From NCBI GenBank assembly GCA_964057225.1, contig OZ059899.1, positions 868,001 to 932,000 of the forward strand: 64,000 bases of DNA. Reading direction: 5' to 3'. Numbering within the stretch: the stretch's first letter is position 1; each line of letters opens with the position of its first letter. Both the position numbers and the translations under genes were made by a program. Source of the DNA: Auanema rhodensis (taxonomy: Eukaryota > Nematoda > Chromadorea > Rhabditida > Rhabditidae). The notes below the pieces were generated by a model that made no database searches, was not told the origin of the DNA, and saw nothing but the letters and a program-made list of their open reading frames with translations. This document shows, piece by piece, positions 1 to 10,132 of this stretch.

Positions 1-1104
1 AACTTATATCAGTTGATATCTCGGTGCATTTTTAAGCTAGCGCAAATCTGATAACACAGATCGACGTAGCTTAAAAATCCGCATCGAATGCACTATACTA
101 CATTAAGAAACGCTTAATACAAAAATTAGTTATGATCGTTTGAAAAATGATGCATTAGTGTATGTTGAGTTTCCATGTACACTCAACATTGCTTCCAAAA
201 ACATTTAGACAAAAATTTTTTTCGAAAAATTTCAAAATAATTTAGCGAAAAGTAGATGTTTTTAGATTCCGTTTTTCAAGGCAAAGACGATGGACAATGT
301 TATTCATCGAAAAAATTAATTCTTCAGGGTGAAAATCGAGGATATAAGTGTGAACTTATATCAGTTGATATCTCGGTGCATTTTCAAGCTAGCGCAAATC
401 TGATAACACAGATCGACGCAGCTCAAAAATCCGCATCGAATGCACTATACTACATTAAGAAACGCTTAATACAAAAATTAGTTATGATCGTTTGAAAAAT
501 GATGCATTAGTGTATGTTGAGTTTCCATGTACACTCAACATTGCTTCCAAAAACATTTTGACAAAAATTTTCTCGAAAAATTTCAAAATAATTTAGCGAA
601 AAGTAGATGTTTTTAGATTCCGTTTTTCAAGGCAAAGACGATGGACAATGTTATTCATCGAAAAAATTAATTCTTCAGGGTGAAAATCGAGGATATAAGT
701 GTGAACTTATATCAGTTGATATCTCGGTGCATTTTCAAGCTAGCGCAAATCTGATAACACAGATCGACGCAGCTCAAAAATCCGCATCGAATGCACTATA
801 CTACATTGAGAAACGCTTAATACAAAAATTAGTTATGATCGTTTGAAAAATGATGCATTAGTGTATGTTGAGTTTCCATGTACACTCAACATTGCTTCCA
901 AAAACATTTTGACAAAAATTTTTTCGAAAAATTTCAAAATAATTTAGCAAAAAGTAGATGTTTTTAGATTCCGTTTTTCAAGGCAAAGACGATGGACAAT
1001 GTTATTCAACGAAAAAAATAATTCTTCAGGGTGAAAATCGAGGATATAAGTGTGAACTTATATCAGTTGATATCTCGGTGCTTTTTTAAGCTAGCGCAAA
1101 TCTG
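1..1104 (+). repeat. Forward monomers, right part of block S, ending in a truncated copy
   Basis: The window opens at position 97 of a 352-bp monomer that shares its TTTAGAC and T7 markers (about 210-230) with the copy at 9019-9370. Full monomers follow at 256 and 607, then a third from 958 is cut at its position 147 (1104), where orientation flips. Bases 1-1017 match 9116-10132 at offset 9115. After that the copies differ: 958 has A at position 61 and a T-rich 124-130, while the 10073 copy does not. I therefore read this as the right end of a block that recurs elsewhere in the array. Confidence 0.9.
256..606 (+). repeat. Representative complete monomer (351 bp)
   Basis: This is one full unit from its ATG to the base before the next ATG. 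Positions 1-240 hold an open frame of 79 codons plus TGA; 241-351 is the rest. Visible structure: a 9-bp dyad at 86-94/99-107 with a 4-base loop, a 6-bp dyad at 103-108/111-116, a 9-bp dyad at 259-267/278-286 with a 10-base loop, a 12-bp palindrome at 314-325, and A/T tracts through 294-347. These elements recur in most monomers. No RNA polymerase III box, splice or polyadenylation arrangement stands out. This copy carries the TCG variant (Ser) at codon 18 and AAG at codon 68, typical of block S. Confidence 0.95.
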
Positions 1105-1518
1105 CTAATGCATCATTTTTCAAACAATCATAACTAATTTTTGTATTAAGCGTTTCTCAATGTAGTATAGTGCATTCGATGCGGATTTTTGAGCTGCGTC
1201 GATCTGTGTTATCAGATTTGCGCTAGCTTAAAAAAGCACCGAGATATCAACTGATATAAGTTCACACTTATATCCTCGATTTTCACCCTGAAGAATTATT
1301 TTTTTCGTTGAATAACATTGTCCATCGTCTTTGCCTTGAAAAACGGAATCTAAAAACATCTACTTTTTGCTAAATTATTTTGAAATTTTTCGAAAAAATT
1401 TTTGTCAAAATGTTTTTGGAAGCAATGTTGAGTGTACATGGAAACTCAACATACACTAATGCATCATTTTTCAAACGATCATAACTAATTTTTGTATTAA
1501 GCGTTTCTCAATGTAGTA
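799..1518. repeat. Inverted repeat: 306-bp arms, 108-bp spacer (copy 1)
   Basis: The left arm is 799-1104 (forward) and the right arm is 1213-1518 (reverse). The arms pair without a mismatch that I could see, including shared diagnostic variants: A at position 61, the T-rich stretch at 124-130, and AAAAAG at 343-348. The spacer 1105-1212 is reverse sequence of positions 255-148, so the geometry is that of a foldback with a 108-base turn. The right arm ends exactly at the 1518/1519 deletion junction. Confidence 0.9.
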
Positions 1519-2431
1519 ATCTAAAAACATCTACTTTTCGCTAAATTATTTTGAAATTTTTCGAAAAAATTTTTGTCAAAATGTTTTTGGAAGCAATGTT
1601 GAGTGTACATGGAAACTCAACATACACTAATGCATCATTTTTCAAACGATCATAACTAATTTTTGTATTAAGCGTTTCTCAATGTAGTATAGTGCATTCG
1701 ATGCGGATTTTTAAGCTGCGTCGATCTGTGTTATCAGTTTTGCGCTAGCTTAAAAAAGCACCGAGATATCAACTGATATAAGTTCCCACTTATATCCTCG
1801 ATTTTCACCCTGAAGAATTAATTTTTTCGTTGAATAACATTGTCCATCGTCTTTGCCTTGAAAAACGGAATCTAAAAACATCTACTTTTCGCTAAATTAT
1901 TTTGAAATTTTTCGAAAAAATTTTTGTCAAAATGTTTTTGGAAGCAATGTTGAGTGTACATGGAAACTCAACATACACTAATGCATCATTTTTCAAACGA
2001 TCATAACTAATTTTTGTATTAAGCGTTTCTCAATGTAGTATAGTGCATTCGATGCGGATTGTTGAGCTGCGTCGATCTGTGTTATCAGATTTGCGCTAGC
2101 TTAAAAATGCACCGAGATATCAACTGATATGAGTTCACACATATATCCTCGATTTTCACCCTGAAGAATTAATTTTTTCGTTGAATAACATTGTCCATCG
2201 TCTTTGCCTCGAAAAAAGGAATCTAAAAACATCTACTTTTTGCTAAATTATTTTGAAATTTTTCGAAAAAATTTTTGTCAAAATGTTTTTGGAAGCAATG
2301 TTGAGTGTACATGGAAACTCAACATACACTAATGCATCATTTTTCAAACGATCATAACTAATTTTTGTATTAAGCGTTTCTCAATGTAGTATAGTGCATT
2401 CGATGCGGATTTTTAAGCTGCGTCGATCTGT
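1105..2431 (-). repeat. Inverted satellite block, copy 1 (1,327 bp)
   Basis: Forward sequence stops at monomer position 147 and continues as reverse complement from position 255 downwards. The reverse ATG equivalents (CAT) lie at 1357, 1528, 1879 and 2230. The 171-bp spacing between the first two marks a 180-bp internal deletion: position 193 joins position 12 at 1518/1519. The block ends at position 153 (2431). One unmatched A at 2432 precedes forward sequence resuming at position 84. The left junction is tail-to-tail and the right is head-to-head. Net effect on the forward register is minus 12 bp. Confidence 0.95.
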
Positions 2432-3414
2432 AAGGATATAAGTGGGAACTTATATCAGTTGATATCTCGGTGCTTTTTTAAGCTAGCGCAAAACTGATAA
2501 CACAGATCGACGCAGCTTAAAAATCCGCATCGAATGCACTATACTACATTGAGAAACGCTTAATACAAAAATTAGTTATGATCGTTTGAAAAATGATGCA
2601 TTAGTGTATGTTGAGTTTCCATGTACACTCAACATTGCTTCCAAAAACATTTTGACAAAAATTTTTTCGAAAAATTTCAAAATAATTTAGCAAAAAGTAG
2701 ATGTTTTTAGATTCCTTTTTTCAAGGCAAAGACGATGGACAATGTTATTCAACGAAAAAATTAATTCTTCAGGGTGAAAATCGAGGATATATGTGTGAAC
2801 TCATATCAGTTGATATCTCGGTGCATTTTTAAGCTAGCGCAAATCTGATAACACAGATCGACGCAGCTCAACAATCCGCATCGAATGCACTATACTACAT
2901 TGAGAAACGCTTAATACAAAAATTAGTTATGATCGTTTGAAAAATGATGCATTAGTGTATGTTGAGTTTCCATGTACACTCAACATTGCTTCCAAAAACA
3001 TTTTGACAAAAATTTTTTCGAAAAATTTCAAAATAATTTAGCGAAAAGTAGATGTTTTTAGATTCCGTTTTTCAAGGCAAAGACGATGGACAATGTTATT
3101 CAACGAAAAAATTAATTCTTCAGGGTGAAAATCGAGGATATAAGTGGGAACTTATATCAGTTGATATCTCGGTGCTTTTTTAAGCTAGCGCAAAACTGAT
3201 AACACAGATCGACGCAGCTTAAAAATCCGCATCGAATGCACTATACTACATTGAGAAACGCTTAATACAAAAATTAGTTATGATCGTTTGAAAAATGATG
3301 CATTAGTGTATGTTGAGTTTCCATGTACACTCAACATTGCTTCCAAAAACATTTTGACAAAAATTTTTTCGAAAAATTTCAAAATAATTTAGCAAAAAGT
3401 AGATGTTTTTAGAT
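1519..3414. repeat. Long inverted repeat: about 913-bp arms, 70-bp spacer (copy 1)
   Basis: The left arm is 1519-2431 (reverse) and the right arm is 2502-3414 (forward). The same monomer types follow in mirror order: a unit with T at position 16 and the TATATGTG/CTCATATC variants, then a GTGGGAAC unit. Two mismatches were noticed: C at 2210 (pairing partner predicts T), and G versus A at monomer position 343 near 1541/3392. Transcription through it would give a long hairpin. Whether it is transcribed cannot be seen. Confidence 0.88.
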
Positions 3415-6400
3415 TCCTTTTTTCAAGGCAAAGACGATGGACAATGTTATTCAACGAAAAAATTAATTCTTCAGGGTGAAAATCGAGGATATATGTGTGA
3501 ACTCATATCAGTTGATATCTCGGTGCATTTTTAAGCTAGCGCAAATCTGATAACACAGATCGACGCAGCTCAACAATCCGCATCGAATGCACTATACTAC
3601 ATTGAGAAACGCTTAATACAAAAATTAGTTATGATCGTTTGAAAAATGATGCATTAGTGTATGTTGAGTTTCCATGTACACTCAACATTGCTTCCAAAAA
3701 CATTTTGACAAAAATTTTTTCGAAAAATTTCAAGATAATTTAGCGAAAAGTAGATGTTTTTAGATTCCGTTTTTCAAGGCAAAGACGATGGACAATGTTA
3801 TTCAACGAAAAAATTAATTCTTCAGGGTGAAAATCGAGGATATAAGTGTGAACATATATCAGTTGATATCTCGGTGCATTTTCAAGCTAGCGCAAATCTG
3901 ATAACACAGATCGACGCAGCTCAAAAATCCGCATCGAATGCACTATACTACATTGAGAAACGCTTAATACAAAAATTAGTTATGATCGTTTGAAAAATGA
4001 TGCATTAGTGTATGTTGAGTTTCCATGTACACTCAACATTGCTTCCAAAAACATTTTGACAAAAATTTTTTCGAAAAATTTCAAGATAATTTAGCGAAAA
4101 GTAGATGTTTTTAGATTTCGTTTTTCAAGGCAAAGACGATGGACAATGTTATTCAACGAAAAAATTAATTCTTCAGGGTGAAAATTGAGGATATAAGTGT
4201 GAACTTATATCAGTTGATATCTCGGTGCATTTTCAAGCTAGCGCAAATCTGATAACACAGATCGACGCAGCTCAACAATCCGCATCGAATGCACTATACT
4301 ACATTGAGAAACGCTTAATACAAAAATTAGTTATGATCGTTTGAAAAATGATGCATTAGTGTATGTTGAGTTTCCATGTACACTCAACATTGCTTCCAAA
4401 AACATTTTGACAAAAATTTTTTCGAAAAATTTCAAGATAATTTAGCGAAAAGTAGATGTTTTTAGATTTCGTTTTTCAAGGCAAAGACGATGGACAATGT
4501 TATTCAACGAAAAAATTAATTCTTCAGGGTGAAAATCGAGGATATAAGTGTGAACATATATCAGTTGATATCTCGGTGCATTTTCAAGCTAGCGCAAATC
4601 TGATAACACAGATCGACGCAGCTCAAAAATCCGCATCGAATGCACTATACTACATTGAGAAACGCTTAATACAAAAATTAGTTATGATCGTTTGAAAAAT
4701 GATGCATTAGTGTATGTTGAGTTTCCATGTACACTCAACATTGCTTCCAAAAACATTTTGACAAAAATTTTTTCGAAAAATTTCAAGATAATTTAGCGAA
4801 AAGTAGATGTTTTTAGATTCCGTTTTTCAAGGCAAAGACGATGGACAATGTTATTCAACGAAAAAATTAATTCTTCAGGGTGAAAATCGAGGATATATGT
4901 GTGAACTCATATCAGTTGATATCTCGGTGCATTTTTAAGCTAGCGCAAATCTGATAACACAGATCGACGCAGCTCAACAATCCGCATCGAATGCACTATA
5001 CTACATTGAGAAACGCTTAATACAAAAATTAGTTATGATCGTTTGAAAAATGATGCATTAGTGTATGTTGAGTTTCCATGTACACTCAACATTGCTTCCA
5101 AAAACATTTTGACAAAAATTTTTTCGAAAAATTTCAAAATAATTTAGCGAAAAGTAGATGTTTTTAGATTCCGTTTTTCAAGGCAAAGACGATGGACAAT
5201 GTTATTCAACGAAAAAATTAATTCTTCAGGGTGAAAATCGAGGATATAAGTGGGAACTTATATCAGTTGATATCTCGGTGCTTTTTTAAGCTAGCGCAAA
5301 ACTGATAACACAGATCGACGCAGCTTAAAAATCCGCATCGAATGCACTATACTACATTGAGAAACGCTTAATACAAAAATTAGTTATGATCGTTTGAAAA
5401 ATGATGCATTAGTGTATGTTGAGTTTCCATGTACACTCAACATTGCTTCCAAAAACATTTTGACAAAAATTTTTTCGAAAAATTTCAAAATAATTTAGCG
5501 AAAAGTAGATGTTTTTAGATTCCGTTTTTCAAGGCAAAGACGATGGACAATGTTATTCAACGAAAAAATTAATTCTTCAGGGTGAAAATCGAGGATATAA
5601 GTGGGAACTTATATCAGTTGATATCTCGGTGCATTTTTAAGCTAGCGCAAATCTGATAACACAGATCGACGCAGCTCAACAATCCGCATCGAATGCACTA
5701 TACTACATTGAGAAACGCTTAATACAAAAATTAGTTATGATCGTTTGAAAAATGATGCATTAGTGTATGTTGAGTTTCCATGTACACTCAACATTGCTTC
5801 CAAAAACATTTTGACAAAAATTTTTTCGAAAAATTTCAAGATAATTTAGCGAAAAGTAGATGTTTTTAGATTCCGTTTTTCAAGGCAAAGACGATGGACA
5901 ATGTTATTCAACGAAAAAATTAATTCTTCAGGGTGAAAATCGAGGATATAAGTGTGAACATATATCAGTTGATATCTCGGTGCATTTTCAAGCTAGCGCA
6001 AATCTGATAACACAGATCGACGCAGCTCAAAAATCCGCATCGAATGCACTATACTACATTGAGAAACGCTTAATACAAAAATTAGTTATGATCGTTTGAA
6101 AAATGATGCATTAGTGTATGTTGAGTTTCCATGTACACTCAACATTGCTTCCAAAAACATTTTGACAAAAAATTTTTCGAAAAATTTCAAGATAATTTAG
6201 CGAAAAGTAGATGTTTTTAGATTCCGTTTTTCAAGGCAAAGACGATGGACAATGTTATTCAACGAAAAAATTAATTCTTCAGGGTGAAAATTGAGGATAT
6301 AAGTGTGAACTTATATCAGTTGATATCTCGGTGCATTTTCAAGCTAGCGCAAATCTGATAACACAGATCGACGCAGCTCAAAAATCCGCATCGAATGCAC

Positions 6401-8097
6401 TATACTACATTAAGAAACGCTTAATACAAAATTTAGTTATGATCGTTTGAAAAATGATGCATTAGTGTATGTTGAGTTTCCATGTACACTCAACATTGCT
6501 TCCAAAAACATTTTGACAAAAATTTTTTCGAAAAATTTCAAAATAATTTAGCAAAAAGTAGATGTTTTTAGATTCCGTTTTTCAAAGCAAAGACGATGGA
6601 CAATGTTATTCAACGAAAAAAATAATTCTTCAGGGTGAAAATCGAGGATATAAGTGGGAACTTATATCAGTTGATATCTCGGTGCTTTTTTAAGCTAGCG
6701 CAAAACTGATAACACAGATCGACGCAGCTTAAAAATCCGCATCGAATGCACTATACTACATTGAGAAACGCTTAATACAAAAATTAGTTATGATCGTTTG
6801 AAAAATGATGCATTAGTGTATGTTGAGTTTCCATGTACACTCAACATTGCTTCCAAAAACATTTTGACAAAAATTTTTTCGAAAAATTTCAAAATAATTT
6901 AGCAAAAAGTAGATGTTTTTAGATTCCTTTTTTCAAGGCAAAGACGATGGACAATGTTATTCAACGAAAAAATTAATTCTTCAGGGTGAAAATCGAGGAT
7001 ATAAGTGTGAACTTATATCAGTTGATATCTCGGTGCTTTTTTAAGCTAGCGCAAATCTGATAACACAGATCGACGCAGCTTAAAAATCCGCATCGAATGC
7101 ACTATACTACATTGAGAAACGCTTAATACAAAAATTAGTTATGATCGTTTGAAAAATGATGCATTAGTGTATGTTGAGTTTCCATGTACACTCAACATTG
7201 CTTCCAAAAACATTTTGACAAAAATTTTTTCGAAAAATTTCAAAATAATTTAGCAAAAAGTAGATGTTTTTAGATTCCGTTTTTCAAGGCAAAGACGATG
7301 AACAATGTTATTCAACGAAAAAAATAATTCTTCAGGGTGAAAATCGAGGATATAAGTGTGAACTTATATCAGTTGATATCTCGGTGCTTTTTTAAGCTAG
7401 CGCAAATCTGATAACACAGATCGACGCAGCTTAAAAATCCGCATCGAATGCACTATACTACATTGAGAAACGCTTAATACAAAAATTAGTTATGATCGTT
7501 TGAAAAATGATGCATTAGTGTATGTTGAGTTTCCATGTACACTCAACATTGCTTCCAAAAACATTTTGACAAAAATTTTTTCGAAAAATTTCAAGATAAT
7601 TTAGCGAAAAGTAGATGTTTTTAGATTCCGTTTTTCAAGGCAAAGACGATGGACAATGTTATTCAACGAAAAAATTAATTCTTCAGGGTGAAAATCGAGG
7701 ATATAAGTGTGAACTTATATCAGTTGATATCTCGGTGCATTTTCAAGCTAGCGCAAATCTGATAACACAGATCGACGCAGCTCAAAAATCCGCATCGAAT
7801 GCACTATACTACATTGAGAAACGCTTAATACAAAAATTAGTTATGATCGTTTGAAAAATGATGCATTAGTGTATGTTGAGTTTCCATGTACACTCAACAT
7901 TGCTTCCAAAAACATTTTGACAAAAATTTTTTCGAAAAATTTCAAGAAAATTTAGCGAAAAGTAGATGTTTTTAGATTCCGTTTTTCAAGGCAAAGACGA
8001 TGGACAATGTTATTCAACGAAAAAATTAATTCTTCAGGGTGAAAATCGAGGATATAAGTGTGAACATATATCAGTTGATATCTCGGTGCATTTTCAA
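2432..8097 (+). repeat. Forward monomers of mixed subtypes, first copy
   Basis: After a 269-bp partial unit, monomers start every 351 bp from 2701. Types alternate without a simple short period. Units with a T-rich 124-130 and GTGGGAAC (3052, 5158, 6562) sit among T16 units (2701, 3403, 6913), TGA-at-codon-28 units (4105, 6211) and open-frame units with CAT at codon 34 (3754, 4456, 5860). Two low-frequency markers are useful for tracing copies: an AAAAAATTTTTCG variant near 6166 and ACAAAATTTAG near 6425. Both recur at offset 16,835. Confidence 0.85.
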
Positions 8098-10132
8098 GCT
8101 AGCGCAAATCTGATAACACAGATCGACGCAGCTCAAAAATCCGCATCGAATGCACTATACTACATTGAGAAACGCTTAATACAAAAATTAGTTATGATTG
8201 TTTGAAAAATGATGCATTAGTGTATGTTGAGTTTCCATGTACACTCAACATTGCTTCCAAAAACATTTTGACAAAAATTTTTTCGAAAAATTTCAAGATA
8301 ATTTAGCGAAAAGTAGATGTTTTTAAATTCCGTTTTTCAAGGCAAAGACGATGGACAATGTTATTCAACGAAAAAATTAATTCTTCAGGGTGAAAATCGA
8401 GGATATAAGTGTGAACTTATATCAGTTGATATCTCGGTGCATTTTCAAGCTAGCGCAAATCTGATAACACAGATCGACGCAGCTCAAAAATCCGCATCGA
8501 ATGCACTATACTACATTGAGAAACGCTTAATACAAAAATTAGTTATGATCGTTTGAAAAATGATGCATTAGTGTATGTTGAGTTTCCATGTACACTCAAC
8601 ATTGCTTCCAAAAACATTTTGACAAAAATTTTTTCGAAAAATTTCAAGATAATTTAGCGAAAAGTAGATGTTTTTAGATTCCGTTTTTCAAGGCAAAGAC
8701 GATGGACAATGTTATTCAACGAAAAAATTAATTCTTCAGGGTGAAAATCGAGGATATAAGTGTGAACTTATATCAGTTGATATCTCGGTGCATTTTCAAG
8801 CTAGCGCAAATCTGATAACACAGATCGACGCAGCTCAAAAATCCGCATCGAATGCACTATACTACATTAAGAAACGCTTAATACAAAAATTAGTTATGAT
8901 CGTTTGAAAAATTATGCATTAGTGTATGTTGAGTTTCCATGTACACTCAACATTGCTTCCAAAAACATTTTGACAAAAATTTTTTCGAAAAATTTCAAAA
9001 TAATTTAGCGAAAAGTAGATGTTTTTAGATTCCGTTTTTCAAGGCAAAGACGATGGACAATGTTATTCAACGAAAAAAATAATTCTTCAGGGTGAAAATC
9101 GAGGATATAAGTGTGAACTTATATCAGTTGATATCTCGGTGCATTTTTAAGCTAGCGCAAATCTGATAACACAGATCGACGTAGCTTAAAAATCCGCATC
9201 GAATGCACTATACTACATTAAGAAACGCTTAATACAAAAATTAGTTATGATCGTTTGAAAAATGATGCATTAGTGTATGTTGAGTTTCCATGTACACTCA
9301 ACATTGCTTCCAAAAACATTTAGACAAAAATTTTTTTCGAAAAATTTCAAAATAATTTAGCGAAAAGTAGATGTTTTTAGATTCCGTTTTTCAAGGCAAA
9401 GACGATGGACAATGTTATTCATCGAAAAAATTAATTCTTCAGGGTGAAAATCGAGGATATAAGTGTGAACTTATATCAGTTGATATCTCGGTGCATTTTC
9501 AAGCTAGCGCAAATCTGATAACACAGATCGACGCAGCTCAAAAATCCGCATCGAATGCACTATACTACATTAAGAAACGCTTAATACAAAAATTAGTTAT
9601 GATCGTTTGAAAAATGATGCATTAGTGTATGTTGAGTTTCCATGTACACTCAACATTGCTTCCAAAAACATTTTGACAAAAATTTTCTCGAAAAATTTCA
9701 AAATAATTTAGCGAAAAGTAGATGTTTTTAGATTCCGTTTTTCAAGGCAAAGACGATGGACAATGTTATTCATCGAAAAAATTAATTCTTCAGGGTGAAA
9801 ATCGAGGATATAAGTGTGAACTTATATCAGTTGATATCTCGGTGCATTTTCAAGCTAGCGCAAATCTGATAACACAGATCGACGCAGCTCAAAAATCCGC
9901 ATCGAATGCACTATACTACATTGAGAAACGCTTAATACAAAAATTAGTTATGATCGTTTGAAAAATGATGCATTAGTGTATGTTGAGTTTCCATGTACAC
10001 TCAACATTGCTTCCAAAAACATTTTGACAAAAATTTTTTCGAAAAATTTCAAAATAATTTAGCAAAAAGTAGATGTTTTTAGATTCCGTTTTTCAAGGCA
10101 AAGACGATGGACAATGTTATTCAACGAAAAAA
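8098..10132 (+). repeat. Block S, full-length reference copy (about 2.03 kb)
   Basis: The block contains monomers 8317 (GAT to AAT at codon 4), 8668, 9019 (352 bp, T7 and TTTAGAC marker), 9371 and 9722. The same order and the same rare changes recur at about 15820-17852 (offset 7,720), about 24933-26967 (offset 16,835) and, without its left end, about 27077-28723. Its right part is also at 1-1017. A further shared marker is AAAATTATGC just after the 8668 frame (seen at about 8908, 16628, 25743, 27499). What follows S differs between copies: inverted block or ordinary monomers. Confidence 0.88.
9019..9370 (+). repeat. 352-bp monomer variant (block S marker)
   Basis: This monomer is one base longer than the standard because its T run at positions 313-318 has seven T. 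It also has A for T at position 304 (giving TTTAGAC) and a GTAGCTTAAA variant at 163-172. The same combination is at 16739-17090, 25854-26205, 27610-27961 and, partly, 1-255. It is a convenient single-monomer tag for block S. Confidence 0.9.

Noticed and set aside
91-107. Compensatory evolution of the GTGA-loop stem
   Set aside because: The common variants (TATATGTG with CTCATATC, CATATATC, TATGAGTG) change one arm without restoring pairing in the other.
1105-2431. Inverted block as an inserted transposable element
   Set aside because: It consists only of reverse-strand satellite monomers. There is no terminal repeat of its own, no target-site duplication and no transposase or reverse-transcriptase sequence.
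7264-7614. GATGAACAATG variant as a new start codon for a conserved downstream frame
   Set aside because: The ATG created or retained there leads into the same stop-ridden frames; those monomers have TAA at codon 44 or 57 and no conserved product.
256-9961. The many 79-codon frames (for example at 256, 607, 3754, 8317, 9722) as protein-coding genes
   Set aside because: They sit at the same place in a satellite monomer, are interrupted in about three quarters of monomers by recurrent stops, show almost only amino-acid-changing variation, and lack any recognisable domain, signal peptide or promoter arrangement.
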